Part shown: in pieces, positions 8,541 to 17,275 of the stretch
Layout: the number at the start of each line of letters is the position of its first letter
How positions within the stretch are numbered: the first letter of the stretch is position 1
Assembly (NCBI RefSeq): GCF_014212175.1
Contig: NZ_JACJVR010000019.1
Span: 124,001-188,000, forward strand
Direction: 5' to 3'
Source of the DNA: Cohnella xylanilytica
GTDB taxonomy: Bacteria; Bacillota; Bacilli; Paenibacillales; Paenibacillaceae
Length of the DNA: 64,000 nucleotides
Notes under the pieces: model-generated
Told to the model about the DNA's origin: nothing
Databases searched by the model: none
What the model saw: the letters and a program-made list of their open reading frames with translations, nothing else
Translations under genes and position numbers: made by a program

Positions 8541-9929
8541 ATGTCCACGCCGGAAACCTACGAGAGCACTCTCGCTCATGTCAATACCTTCTCGAGTCCG
8601 TCCGAATTGAGAATTACCGACATTCGCTTCGCCGACATCGCCGGGGCTCCGATGCACTGCAGCCTCATCAAGGTGTACACGAACCAAGGTCTCGTCGGCT
8701 TCGGGGAAGTGCGCGACGGAGCGGACAAACAGTACGCCCTCATGCTCAAGAGCCGGCTGCTCGGAGAGAATCCGTGCCAGATCGACAAGCTGTTCCGCCG
8801 CATCAAGCAGTTCGGGGGCCATGCCCGCCAAGGCGGCGGCGTCAGCGGCCTCGAGATCGCGCTCTGGGATCTCGCGGGCAAGGCGTACGGAATCCCGATC
8901 TACCAGATGCTCGGCGGCAAGTTCCGGGACAAGATCCGCATGTACTGCGACACCGACGTGCACGGCAAGGATACCGGGACGCATATGGGCCTCGCGCTGA
9001 AGGAGCGGATGGACAAAGGGTTCACGTTCCTGAAGATGGACCTCGGCATCAACCAGATCATCCACGAGCCCGGCACGCTGAGCGCCCCTCTCGGCTTCCT
9101 CGAGGAGATGAGGTCGCTCTCGAAGGCCTGGTATGACGCCCAGCGCGACGGGAGCCTGAGCGAGGAGGAGCTGCGGCGGGCGCGCAACCGGCTTTACGAC
9201 ATCTACAACATCGCCCACCCGTTCACCGGCATCCACGTCACCGAGAAGGGGCTCGACATGCTGGAGCAGTACGTCGCGGAGGTGCGCGCCGTCATCGGCT
9301 ACGAGGTGCCGCTCGCCATCGACCACTTCGGCCACATCGGGGTCGAGGACTGCATCAAGCTCGGGAAGCGGATCGACAAGTTCAACCTCGCCTGGATGGA
9401 AGACATGATTCCTTGGCAGTACACGGAGCAGTACGTCCGGCTGGCCCGCTCGGTGACGACGCCGATCTGCACCGGCGAAGACATTTACCTGAAGGAAAAC
9501 TTCCGTCCCCTGCTCGCCTCCGGCGGCGTCTCGGTCATTCATCCCGACGTGCTCACGACCGGCGGCATTCTGGAGACGAAGAAGATCGGCGACATGGCGC
9601 AGGAATACGGCGTCTCGATGGCGATCCACATGGCGGAGAGCCCGATCGCGTGCCTCGCCGCCGTTCATGCCGCCGCGGCGACGGAGAACTTCCTCGCGCT
9701 CGAGTTCCATTCGGTGGACGTCGATTGGTGGGACGACCTCATCGTCTCGAAGCTGCCGAAGCCGCTCGTCGACAACGGCTTCATCGCCGTGCCGGACGCG
9801 CCGGGGCTCGGCATCGAGGAGCTGAACGACGAGACGATCGCGCAGCATCTGCATCCGAAGATTCCCGGGCTGTGGGAGGCGACCGACAGCTGGAACGACC
9901 ATTGGGGCCACGATCGGCTGTGGAGCTAG
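8541..9929 (+). CDS. enolase-superfamily (mandelate racemase/muconate lactonizing) sugar-acid dehydratase
   Basis: A 462-residue enolase-superfamily enzyme. Metal ligands are visible in order as the Asp of AIDHFG, the Glu of WMEDMIPW and the Glu of CTGEDIY, with the late His of AIHMAESP. The usual KxK on the second strand reads KMD, so the second catalytic Lys is absent, which points to a dehydratase subgroup relying on other bases. It probably removes water from an aldonic acid to give a 2-keto-3-deoxy acid. It follows the two SDRs by 32 bases with a clear ribosome site. Exact substrate unknown. Confidence 0.85.
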   Translation: MSTPETYESTLAHVNTFSSPSELRITDIRFADIAGAPMHCSLIKVYTNQGLVGFGEVRDGADKQYALMLKSRLLGENPCQIDKLFRRIKQFGGHARQGGGVSGLEIALWDLAGKAYGIPIYQMLGGKFRDKIRMYCDTDVHGKDTGTHMGLALKERMDKGFTFLKMDLGINQIIHEPGTLSAPLGFLEEMRSLSKAWYDAQRDGSLSEEELRRARNRLYDIYNIAHPFTGIHVTEKGLDMLEQYVAEVRAVIGYEVPLAIDHFGHIGVEDCIKLGKRIDKFNLAWMEDMIPWQYTEQYVRLARSVTTPICTGEDIYLKENFRPLLASGGVSVIHPDVLTTGGILETKKIGDMAQEYGVSMAIHMAESPIACLAAVHAAAATENFLALEFHSVDVDWWDDLIVSKLPKPLVDNGFIAVPDAPGLGIEELNDETIAQHLHPKIPGLWEATDSWNDHWGHDRLWS

Positions 9930-10063
9930 AGCGGTTGGGAGCAAGCGGGAGCCGGGCGCTATGGCGCGCCCCTGCCCCGCTTCTGCCAAGACCTGCCGCC
10001 GCTCTTACGTTTTTTTGCCGATTTCCCTACGCGATTTCCCTATGACAGAGAGGAGCGAGCGAC

Positions 10064-10969
10064 ATGAGATTCGACAATCCGGAAGATATCGTGCAGTTGA
10101 CGCCGCTGTGGGAAGGCGATAGATTCGAGAACGGACGTCCGCGGGTGTCCGAGGACATATTGCGCCGGATGCGCAAGATTACGCTGGAGGAAGCCTGGGG
10201 CCCGCTCTGGAACCGGGGGTACAAGAACCAGTTCGAGGGCGATCTGAGGATCGTTCATCCGGATCGGGTCATGGTCGGCCGGGCGGTCACCGCCGTCATG
10301 GTCCCGATGCGGCCGGATCTGCACGAGACGCTGCTGAAGCACGGCCACGAACAGGAAGGCCGCCGGGGCTTCTTCAATCAATGGGTGATCGATTCGCTCG
10401 GCGAGGACGACGTCGTCGTCGTGGATATGTACGACAAAATCTATCAGGGCACCTACGTCGGAGGCAATCTCTCCACCGCGATCGCCACCCGGACGAAGCG
10501 GGGCGGCGCGGTCATCTGGGGCGGCATCCGCGACATCCAGCAGATCGTCCATATCGACGGCATCAACGTCTATTACCGCGGCAGCGACCCGACGGCGATC
10601 GCGGACTGCACGATGGTCGGGATGAACGTGCCGGCTCGCATCGGCCGGACGGTCTGCCTGCCGGGAGACGTCGTGCTCGGCACTCCTTCCGGCGTCATCT
10701 TCATCCCGCCCCACCTGGCCGAGCTCACCGTCGTGCAGGCGGAGAAGTCCCAAGTGCGCGACGTCTTCGGCTTCATCCGGCTGAAGGAAGGCGTCTACTC
10801 GACCGCTCAGATCGACGCCGCCTGGACCGTTCCGCTGTGGGAGGACTTCCTACGCTGGTTCGGCTCCGCCGAAGAGGCGGCCGAGTACCGCCACCTCGAG
10901 TGGGACCGCGAGCTCGAGGAAGCTCGCCGCTCGGCTCACGACGGCCCGGACGCCAGCGTCCGGCTGTAG
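10064..10969 (+). CDS. RraA-family protein (aldolase/decarboxylase type)
   Basis: A 301-residue protein of the RraA/HMG-aldolase family. The signature glycine-rich stretch GGNLSTAIATRTKRGG and the following GGIRDIQQI contain the metal-proximal residues seen in 4-hydroxy-4-methyl-2-oxoglutarate aldolases. Relatives cleave or decarboxylate oxo-acids, though some only bind proteins. As the last gene of the rightward sugar-acid operon a retro-aldol or decarboxylation step is likely. ATG 10064 has GAGAGGAG upstream. The 134 bases before it hold no gene. Confidence 0.82.
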   Translation: MRFDNPEDIVQLTPLWEGDRFENGRPRVSEDILRRMRKITLEEAWGPLWNRGYKNQFEGDLRIVHPDRVMVGRAVTAVMVPMRPDLHETLLKHGHEQEGRRGFFNQWVIDSLGEDDVVVVDMYDKIYQGTYVGGNLSTAIATRTKRGGAVIWGGIRDIQQIVHIDGINVYYRGSDPTAIADCTMVGMNVPARIGRTVCLPGDVVLGTPSGVIFIPPHLAELTVVQAEKSQVRDVFGFIRLKEGVYSTAQIDAAWTVPLWEDFLRWFGSAEEAAEYRHLEWDRELEEARRSAHDGPDASVRL

Positions 10970-10973
10970 CCGC

Positions 10974-11032
10974 CGCGCGAAGAGGGGCTGTCCCGCAAGG
11001 TCGTTCGACCTTGGGGACAGCCCCTTCGCGCG
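10974..11032. terminator. long hairpin terminator between convergent genes
   Basis: Two arms of about 28 bases (starting CGCGCGAAGAGGGGCTGTCC and ending in its complement) pair almost perfectly around a two-base loop with two small bulges. It lies after the rraA-like gene and before the leftward alpha-glucosidase end, so it could stop transcription from both sides even though T-tracts are short. Confidence 0.6.
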
Positions 11033-11061
11033 TGCGTTTATACGGCCCATGGCTCGGAAAA

Positions 11062-11310
11062 GCATAACGACGTTCCTCAACTTGCCGCCGATTCACCATT
11101 TGTACGCCTATTGAGTAATCCAGTTACTCTCTTTCGTCCACTCCGCCGATTTCCCGCTCATGTGAGTAATCCGTTACTCTCTTTCGCCCACTCCGCCGAT
11201 TTCCCGCTTTTGTGAGGAATCCAGTTACTCACTTGCGGCAAATTCGCCATCTGTGCGCCCAGGTGAGCAACCACGTTCCTCTCTTGCGACTATTTCGCCG
11301 TCAGGAGCCT
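11062..11310. repeat. tandem ~51-bp palindrome-headed repeats, locus 1 (five degenerate units)
   Basis: Units begin near 11062, 11112, 11163, 11213 and 11264, giving periods of 50-51 bases. Each starts with an inverted repeat of the type GAGTAATCCAGTTACTC; the two middle units are nearly identical over 50 bases and the outer ones diverge. The array fills the space between two convergent genes (10969 and 11318). No gene is visible in it. Confidence 0.7.
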
Positions 11311-11317
11311 TTGCCCG

Positions 11318-12949
11318 TCAGCCCAATTCGACCGCGAACGCTTCGTACGGCTTCAGCTCGAGAGCCGCGAAGTCCGCCCCGTCGCGATCGCCGTAGTTCG
11401 CGATGATGACGTTGTCGCTCCGGCCGAGACGCGGCACGCTCGCGGAGACGGGCGTTGCGCCGATGTTGGCGGCGACGGCCCAGGTGCGGCCTTCGTGGCG
11501 GCGCACATACAGGAACAGCTGCTCCGGCACGTCCTCCACCAGCTCGTAGCTTCCCCATACGACGATAGGGTTGGCTTGGCGCAGTGCGATCAGCTTCCGG
11601 TAGCAATGGAAGATCGAGTCCGGATCGGCGAGATTCGCGGCTACGTTGATGGACTTGTAATTCGGATTGACGCGCAGCCAAGGCGTTCCCGTCGTGAAGC
11701 CGGCATTCGGCGTGTCGTCCCACTGCATCGGCGTACGGGCGTTGTCCCGCCCCTTCGCGTTGATGGACGCGAGAATGTCCTCGCGGGAGTATCCCCAGCC
11801 GAGACGTTCGCGGTACATGTTAATCGTCTCGATGTCCTGCGCTTCGGAGATGTCGGAGATCGGGCAGTTGGTCATGCCGATCTCTTCGCCCTGATAGATG
11901 TACGGCGTCCCCTTCATCAGATGCAGCAGAATGGCGAACATCTTGGCGCTCTCCACGCGCAAGCCGCCGTCGTCGCCCCACCGCGATACGATGCGCGGCA
12001 GGTCGTGGTTGTTCCAGAACAGGCTGTTCCAGCCCTGATCGCCGAGCTCGGTCTGCCATTTGCTCAGCACCCGCTTCAACTCGCCGACCGGCAGCGGCTT
12101 CAGGTCCCACTTGTCCTTGCCCTCCTGTTGGTCGAGCAGGATGTGCTCGAACTGGAACACCATCGACAATTCCTTCCGCTCCGGATTCGAATACAGCTTG
12201 GCGATCTCCGGCGTTGCTCCCCACGTCTCCCCGACCGTCATGACGTCGTAGCGGCCGAATGTCTCGCGGTGCATGTCTTGCAGGTATTCGTGCAGCTTCG
12301 GCCCGTTGCCGGTAATCTCTTGATCGGGAATCTTGCCGACCAGGTCGATGACGTCCATCCGGAAGCCGCCGACGCCCTTCTCCAGCCAGAAGTTCATCAG
12401 ATCCCACACCTCTTGGCGAACGTTCGGGTTCTCCCAGTTGAGATCGGGCTGACGTTTGCTGAACAGATGCAAATAATATTGGCCGGTCTCCTCGTCAAAT
12501 TCCCAGGCCGATCCGCTGAAGGTCGATCGCAGCCCGTTCGGCGCGTCGCCGTTCACCGGATCTCTCCAAATATAATAGTCTCGGTAAGGATTGTCTTTGC
12601 TCTTGCGCGATTCGATAAACCACGGATGCTCGTCGGACGTATGATTGACGACCAGGTCCATGACGATCTTGATGCCGCGCGCGTCCGCTTCCCGAATGAG
12701 CTCGTCCATGTCGGCCATTGTGCCGAATTCGTCCATGATGTCGCGATAGTCGCTGATGTCGTAGCCGTTGTCGTCGTTCGGCGACTTGTAGACCGGGCTG
12801 AGCCAGATCGCGCCGATGCCGAGCTCTTGCAGATAGTCGAGCCGCCGGATGATGCCGCGGAGATCGCCGATGCCGTCCCCGTTCGTGTCCTGGAAGCTGC
12901 GCGGGTAAATCTGATAGACGACCGTCGTTTTCCACCATTTGTCGCTCAT
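11318..12949 (-). CDS. alpha-glucosidase / oligo-1,6-glucosidase (GH13)
   Basis: A 543-residue cytoplasmic GH13 enzyme of the oligo-1,6-glucosidase/trehalose-6-phosphate hydrolase group. The conserved regions are DLVVNHTS, GFRMDVID (nucleophile D199), VGETWG (acid/base E241) and NNHDLPR (stabiliser D316); the calcium-site loop DTNGDGIGD is present near residue 21. It hydrolyses terminal alpha-glucosidic bonds of short oligosaccharides. A LacI operator lies about 60 bases upstream, identical to the one before the adjacent lacI-type gene. Confidence 0.93.
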   Translation of the reverse strand: MSDKWWKTTVVYQIYPRSFQDTNGDGIGDLRGIIRRLDYLQELGIGAIWLSPVYKSPNDDNGYDISDYRDIMDEFGTMADMDELIREADARGIKIVMDLVVNHTSDEHPWFIESRKSKDNPYRDYYIWRDPVNGDAPNGLRSTFSGSAWEFDEETGQYYLHLFSKRQPDLNWENPNVRQEVWDLMNFWLEKGVGGFRMDVIDLVGKIPDQEITGNGPKLHEYLQDMHRETFGRYDVMTVGETWGATPEIAKLYSNPERKELSMVFQFEHILLDQQEGKDKWDLKPLPVGELKRVLSKWQTELGDQGWNSLFWNNHDLPRIVSRWGDDGGLRVESAKMFAILLHLMKGTPYIYQGEEIGMTNCPISDISEAQDIETINMYRERLGWGYSREDILASINAKGRDNARTPMQWDDTPNAGFTTGTPWLRVNPNYKSINVAANLADPDSIFHCYRKLIALRQANPIVVWGSYELVEDVPEQLFLYVRRHEGRTWAVAANIGATPVSASVPRLGRSDNVIIANYGDRDGADFAALELKPYEAFAVELG

Positions 12950-13004
12950 GAGTCTCTCTCCTTGGAATCGCGATAATATAAAGCCCTCTCAACCAGCTCA
13001 AGCA

Positions 13005-13020
13005 GGTTAAACGTTTACGT
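13005..13020. promoter_or_regulatory. LacI-family operator before alpha-glucosidase
   Basis: The palindrome GGTTAAACGTTTACGT lies upstream of the GH13 gene. Fourteen bases are identical, in reverse orientation, to the site in front of the LacI gene at 14147-14160, which supports a shared regulator. Confidence 0.75.
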
Positions 13021-13030
13021 TCCCTACGCG

Positions 13031-13076
13031 AAAAACCGGCGATAAGTGAGGCTGGTGTCCCCGGCTTATCGCCTGG
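13031..13076 (-). terminator. terminator of the LacI-type regulator gene
   Basis: GGCGATAAG (13039-13047) pairs with CTTATCGCC (13066-13074); on the minus strand the stem is followed by GGTTTTTCG. It is 20 bases past the regulator stop. Confidence 0.7.
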
Positions 13077-13094
13077 CTCGCCTGGCTGCTTGCC

Positions 13095-14123
13095 CTATGC
13101 CCGGAGCGGGCGGACGGTGCCCCGTTCGATCAAGCGGTGCGGCATGATCGTCTCGCCGGCTTCAAGGGCCCGATCCTCCTCCTGAATCCGCGCGATCAGC
13201 ACATCCGAAGCGCGGCTCCCCATCTCGGCGAGAGGCTGGCGGATCGTCGTCAGCGGCGGATGAACCATTCGCGCGTAGATCAGGTCGTCGTACCCGACGA
13301 CGGACAGGTCCGCCGGAATCGCCAGGCCTCGCTCTCGGGCCGCGTTGATCCCGCCGACGGCCATCTCGTCGCTCGCCGCGAACAGCGCCGTGAACGGCGG
13401 AGCCGTCTCCAGCAGCCGCTCCATCGCGCGGCGCCCGCCGTCCAGGCGGAAGTCGCCGTAGGCGACGAGCTCCTCTCGGTAGGGGACGTCCGCCGCCTCG
13501 AGCGCTTCGCGGTACCCGGCGAGCCGGGGCTGACCGGCCACCGGATCGTTCCGCGTGCCGGCGATCATGGCGATGTCCCGGTGACCCTGCCGCAGCAGAT
13601 AATCGGTCGCCTCGCGAGCCGCCAGCCGGTCGTCGACCTTGATATAGGGCAACGCGGCCGCGCCCGGCATCGTGTTGACGAGAACGACCGGCATTCTCAT
13701 CGCCGCCAGCTCGGCGTCATACGCCGCGGGATCGAAATAACTGGCGAAAACGATGCCGTCGACCTGCTTCTCCCGCAGCATTCTCAGGTACTTCGCCGTG
13801 CGCTCGCCGTCTCGGGCCGTATTGCACACGATGACACTGAAGCCGCGTTCGTGGGCTTCCTCCTCGATTCCGCGCAGCAGCTCGGACGAGAAGCTGCCCG
13901 ACACGTCCGGGAACAGAACGCCGATCGTATGCGTACGCTTGTTCACGAGTCCGCGGGCGATCGCGTTCGGCCGGTACCCCAGCTCGTCCGCCGTCTTCAG
14001 GACAAGGTCGCGGGTTCGGTCGGAATAACCGGCCCCCAGACCGTGGATAACCCGGGAGACGGTCGCCACGGAGACGCCGCACTTCCGGGCGACATCCTTG
14101 ATAGTCGGTTCTCGGTTGGCCAA
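13095..14123 (-). CDS. LacI-family transcriptional regulator
   Basis: A 342-residue repressor: N-terminal LacI helix-turn-helix (TIKDVARKCGVSVATVSRVI), hinge with LGYRPNAIARGL, then a periplasmic-binding-protein-like effector domain ending with VGYDDLIYARMVHPPLTTIRQP. The start is TTG 14123 with AGGAG seven bases upstream. Identical 14-bp palindromes lie upstream of this gene and of the alpha-glucosidase, so it very probably represses both and responds to an alpha-glucoside. Confidence 0.92.
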   Translation of the reverse strand: MANREPTIKDVARKCGVSVATVSRVIHGLGAGYSDRTRDLVLKTADELGYRPNAIARGLVNKRTHTIGVLFPDVSGSFSSELLRGIEEEAHERGFSVIVCNTARDGERTAKYLRMLREKQVDGIVFASYFDPAAYDAELAAMRMPVVLVNTMPGAAALPYIKVDDRLAAREATDYLLRQGHRDIAMIAGTRNDPVAGQPRLAGYREALEAADVPYREELVAYGDFRLDGGRRAMERLLETAPPFTALFAASDEMAVGGINAARERGLAIPADLSVVGYDDLIYARMVHPPLTTIRQPLAEMGSRASDVLIARIQEEDRALEAGETIMPHRLIERGTVRPLRA

Positions 14124-14146
14124 TGAAGTCTCCTGCTTTCGAGAGA

Positions 14147-14160
14147 GTAAACGTTTAACC
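14147..14160. promoter_or_regulatory. LacI-family operator before its own gene
   Basis: GTAAACGTTTAACC lies 24 bases upstream of the TTG start and equals the operator before the alpha-glucosidase in reverse orientation, indicating autoregulation. Confidence 0.75.
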
Positions 14161-14326
14161 TAAGAGTAGCGTTCATCCCGCCCCCTGTCAACAGGCGGCT
14201 TCAGCCTTCCTCCTCTCGCATTCATGAAGAGAAGCGCCCCCTTCCGGAGACGGCTCTCTCTATCTCATCGTTCGTACTGCGACATCCGCTTGCGGCGAGA
14301 GCACTCTCGTTTTTCAACGGCGAATC

Positions 14327-15517
14327 TCATTTGGCGGTTAGATCCCGATATTCGCTTGGGGAGAGGCCGACCTTCTTCTTGAAAATCTGGCTGAAATAGC
14401 GCGAATCCTTGTAGCCTACCTTCTCCGCCACTTCGTAGTTTTTCAGATGGGTGCCCCTGAGCATATCCTTCGCCTTCTCGATGCGAATGTCGGTCAGCTG
14501 CTCGATGAACGTCTTGCCCGTGCTGTTCTTGAACAACGCGCTCAGATACGTCGGCGTCATGTGAACCTTCCGGGCTGTATTGTCCAGCGTGGCGAACTCG
14601 AAGTCCTGCTTCAAGTATTCGAGCGTCTTCTTGATGATCGTATGCCGGCTCTCCGCGGGGACGGGCTTCATCCATTCGCGCAGCTTCCGCAGTTGGGCGC
14701 GAACGTGCTCCTTGATCTCCTGGAGCGTCTCCATCTGGACGACGGACAGAACGTCGTAGCCGGAATAGCTCCGGTAAGCGCTGCCATCATAGGCTTCGCC
14801 GCAGGCTCTTTTCTCCAGCCCGATAAGCAGACGAATCGTCGATTCGTCGATGAAGCGGCGGTCGAGCGGCCCCTCTTCGAGCAGCTCTTCGTAAAAGTCG
14901 TCAACGGCCTCCTCCAAACCGATAGGTTCTTCCTCGCTCCCGAGTCTCTCGAACAGCTCCTTCTCCTTCGCCGCCGGATAATCGCCAAGGCGCCGATAGT
15001 TCCCCGTCTCGTTGTAATAAACGACTCGCCCGACTCCCTTGTAGAACCGCGCATCCAGCGCGTGCAGCGCTTGGCGGTAGGACAGAGGCGCGTCCGCCAG
15101 CTTCCCGCAGGGCAGCCCCACTCCGGCGTTGATCGGAAGCTCGAAGCGGTCCCGCAGCCTGGCGTGGATGTCCTCCACCGCCTCCTTCGACTCCCAGGAG
15201 AACAGCAGGCCGACGCGCCCTTCTTCGTCCACGAAGACGTCGGAAGCGTCCGGTCCCTCCCTCCGGAGGAAGTCCCCGATCTGTTCGGCGTACCTCCTTC
15301 GGCCCCGTTCCCCTCTTCCGAAGCCGGACGGCTCGAAGACGGCCAACGTCGGGAAAGCGTAGGAGAAGTGCACGTTCCATCGGGACAGCTTCTCCTTCGA
15401 GATCGCTCCGTCCCCGTTCCCCCCGGTCACCAAATCCGTCAGCAAGCGGTTCCGCACCAAGTTCAAGACGGCGTCGTCTTCATACGCCCATTCGCTAACC
15501 AACATGCTCATGCTCAT
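14327..15517 (-). CDS. AraC-family regulator lacking a receiver domain
   Basis: A 396-residue protein whose last ~100 residues form an AraC/XylS DNA-binding domain (NTARKVHMTPTYLSALFK, then EVAEKVGYKDSRYFSQIFK, ending GLSPSEYR). The first ~280 residues resemble the central region of YesN-type response regulators, but there is no receiver domain with a phospho-accepting Asp. Three in-frame ATGs (15517, 15511, 15505) are possible; AGGGGT favours the second. A 17-bp palindrome lies 85 bases upstream. Its targets are unknown. Confidence 0.82.
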   Translation of the reverse strand: MSMSMLVSEWAYEDDAVLNLVRNRLLTDLVTGGNGDGAISKEKLSRWNVHFSYAFPTLAVFEPSGFGRGERGRRRYAEQIGDFLRREGPDASDVFVDEEGRVGLLFSWESKEAVEDIHARLRDRFELPINAGVGLPCGKLADAPLSYRQALHALDARFYKGVGRVVYYNETGNYRRLGDYPAAKEKELFERLGSEEEPIGLEEAVDDFYEELLEEGPLDRRFIDESTIRLLIGLEKRACGEAYDGSAYRSYSGYDVLSVVQMETLQEIKEHVRAQLRKLREWMKPVPAESRHTIIKKTLEYLKQDFEFATLDNTARKVHMTPTYLSALFKNSTGKTFIEQLTDIRIEKAKDMLRGTHLKNYEVAEKVGYKDSRYFSQIFKKKVGLSPSEYRDLTAK

Positions 15518-15601
15518 TACCCCTATTGTGAAAAGTAAGGTTCGAGACCGAATCGCATGATGTCTAAGCTGAATGTCGTTGTCGTCTGGATTGTCTGAGT
15601 T

Positions 15602-15618
15602 TTATCGATTATCGATAA
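15602..15618. promoter_or_regulatory. 17-bp palindrome upstream of the AraC-type gene
   Basis: TTATCGATTATCGATAA is a perfect palindrome around one central base, located between the GntR stop and the AraC-type start. It is a candidate operator. Confidence 0.4.
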
Positions 15619-15669
15619 TTCTGCTCATCGGATATGGTTCTGCCGGACGTCTGACCGTCTCGGCTGCGC

Positions 15670-16314
15670 CTATCCCGTATAATTTCTGTAGAAGTCCAGT
15701 CCTCTCACGACCTTCTCGGCCGCCATGTCGGCATCTCCGGTCTTGATGACGTCCAGCAGCTCCGCGTGGGAATTCGGGATGCTGTAGCCGACGTGATCCT
15801 GGTTCGTCACCGTGATGAACCGCATGATCTTCGTCTTGATGCTGTTCCAGATCTCGAGCAGCAGAGCGTTCCCGGAGCGCAGGTAGAAGTGGCCGTGGAA
15901 CTGCATATCGAGCTCGACGAGTCGGTACGAATCGTTCTCGTCGACGGCCCGCTTCATGTTCGCCAGAATTCGCTCCAGATGGGCGATGTCGCCCTCGTTC
16001 AGAACCTTCATCGTCTCCCGCAGCGCGTGGCCTTCGATCAGCTGCCTCAGCTCGTAGATGTCCCGGATCTCCTTGAGCGTAATCTCGGAGACGGCCGAGC
16101 CGCGGTTCATCCTCCCGACGATCAGGCCCTCCTGCTTCAGCCGCTCCAGGGCTTCCCGCACGGGCGCCTGGCTGACGTCGAACGCCTTGGCGATGTCGAG
16201 CACGAGCAGCCGGGTGCCCGGGGACAGATCGCCCTTTAAGATTTTCCGCTTCAAGGTGACGTACACATGCTCGCTTAAAGACGTGGGGCTTCCGGTTATG
16301 TCGGCGATATCCAT
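15670..16314 (-). CDS. GntR-family regulator (FCD subfamily)
   Basis: A 214-residue regulator: winged helix-turn-helix in residues 15-75 (PGTRLLVLDIAKAFDVSQ, PVREALERLKQEGLI) and a helical FCD ligand-binding domain with the metal-type residues of ELDMQFHGHFY and NSHAELLDVI. FCD regulators commonly sense sugar acids or other organic acids, so this gene is a good candidate to regulate the sugar-acid locus at 1.6-11 kb, though it is 5 kb away. A GTAAGGGCTTAC palindrome (16354-16365) 40 bases upstream may be its own operator. Confidence 0.88.
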   Translation of the reverse strand: MDIADITGSPTSLSEHVYVTLKRKILKGDLSPGTRLLVLDIAKAFDVSQAPVREALERLKQEGLIVGRMNRGSAVSEITLKEIRDIYELRQLIEGHALRETMKVLNEGDIAHLERILANMKRAVDENDSYRLVELDMQFHGHFYLRSGNALLLEIWNSIKTKIMRFITVTNQDHVGYSIPNSHAELLDVIKTGDADMAAEKVVRGLDFYRNYTG

Positions 16315-16353
16315 TCGGGGGTCGGATCTCTCCTCTCCGCTTCGACTTGGCCC

Positions 16354-16365
16354 GTAAGGGCTTAC
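16354..16365. promoter_or_regulatory. putative GntR operator
   Basis: GTAAGGGCTTAC has five-base arms and lies in the expected promoter position of the GntR gene. Confidence 0.35.
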
Positions 16366-16554
16366 ATTACGTTCATCTTAGGGGATAGGCAATCCGTTCG
16401 TCAAGATGGGGAGATTGATTATTTTAAGCTCGTCAACCAGATCTCTTCGGTCAGGTCGGCGAAGAGGCCGACCTGCAGATAACGGCTTGGGAGAATTCTG
16501 TGAGAACGAGTCGCTATTCTTTCCTATGATTCAATTCGAATTGGAGGGCATTGT

Positions 16555-17241
16555 ATGGATCGGAAAAGAATGTTGCTCACAGCTGCCATCATTTTATCCG
16601 GGGCAGGGTATTTGCTGGCCATGGCGGAACAAAACATGACCATGCGCTGGATCTTGAAACCGGGAACGATCGTGTTCATCATTGGACTCGCCTTAACTCT
16701 GCGCAATACCGCCAAAGCGTATCGCAACCTGGTTATCGCGGGTTTGCTTCTCTCCGCCGCCGGCGATTGCTTCTTGCTGTTGGACGGCAGCAAATGGTTC
16801 GTTCTCGGGCTAAGCTCCTTCTTGCTCGCGCACCTGACGTATATTGCGGCATTCGCGACCCGATGGCGGGGCTTATCTCTCTATCATCTGATAGCGTTAA
16901 TCCCGATCGCCACGTATTCCGCATGGTTGCTTAGCGAATTACGCAAAGGTATCTACACCGGAGGAAGCACCGGACTATGGCTCCCGGTACTGGCTTACGT
17001 CATCGTCATTTCCGCCATGATCCTCGGCGCTGTGATCAGCGGCAGCCGGGTCGCGATGGCTGGCGCCGTCGTGTTTTTCGTATCCGATTCCCTGCTAGCC
17101 TGGAACATGTTCGTATCCCCGATCGATGGGGCCGAATATGCCGTCATGGTCACTTATTACGCCGCGCAATTCATGATTGCCAAGAGTATCGAAAACCACA
17201 AGCATTCGACGAATTCCGTCCGGATCTACAAAAAAGCTTAA
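16555..17241 (+). CDS. YhhN/TMEM86-family lysoplasmalogenase-like membrane protein
   Basis: A 228-residue integral membrane protein with about eight helices. The two acidic family motifs are visible as AAGDCFLLL (about residues 69-77) and FVSDSLLAWN (about 178-187). Characterised members hydrolyse the vinyl-ether bond of lysoplasmalogens. TTGGAGGG lies nine bases before ATG. It stands alone between the GntR gene and the com locus. Confidence 0.85.
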   Translation: MDRKRMLLTAAIILSGAGYLLAMAEQNMTMRWILKPGTIVFIIGLALTLRNTAKAYRNLVIAGLLLSAAGDCFLLLDGSKWFVLGLSSFLLAHLTYIAAFATRWRGLSLYHLIALIPIATYSAWLLSELRKGIYTGGSTGLWLPVLAYVIVISAMILGAVISGSRVAMAGAVVFFVSDSLLAWNMFVSPIDGAEYAVMVTYYAAQFMIAKSIENHKHSTNSVRIYKKA

Positions 17242-17275
17242 GCCCTCTAACGGCTCTAGGACCAAGAAGAGAACC

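Noticed and set aside
11062-11310. CRISPR array
   Set aside because: Units repeat along their whole 51 bases, there are no unique spacers and no cas genes in the window.
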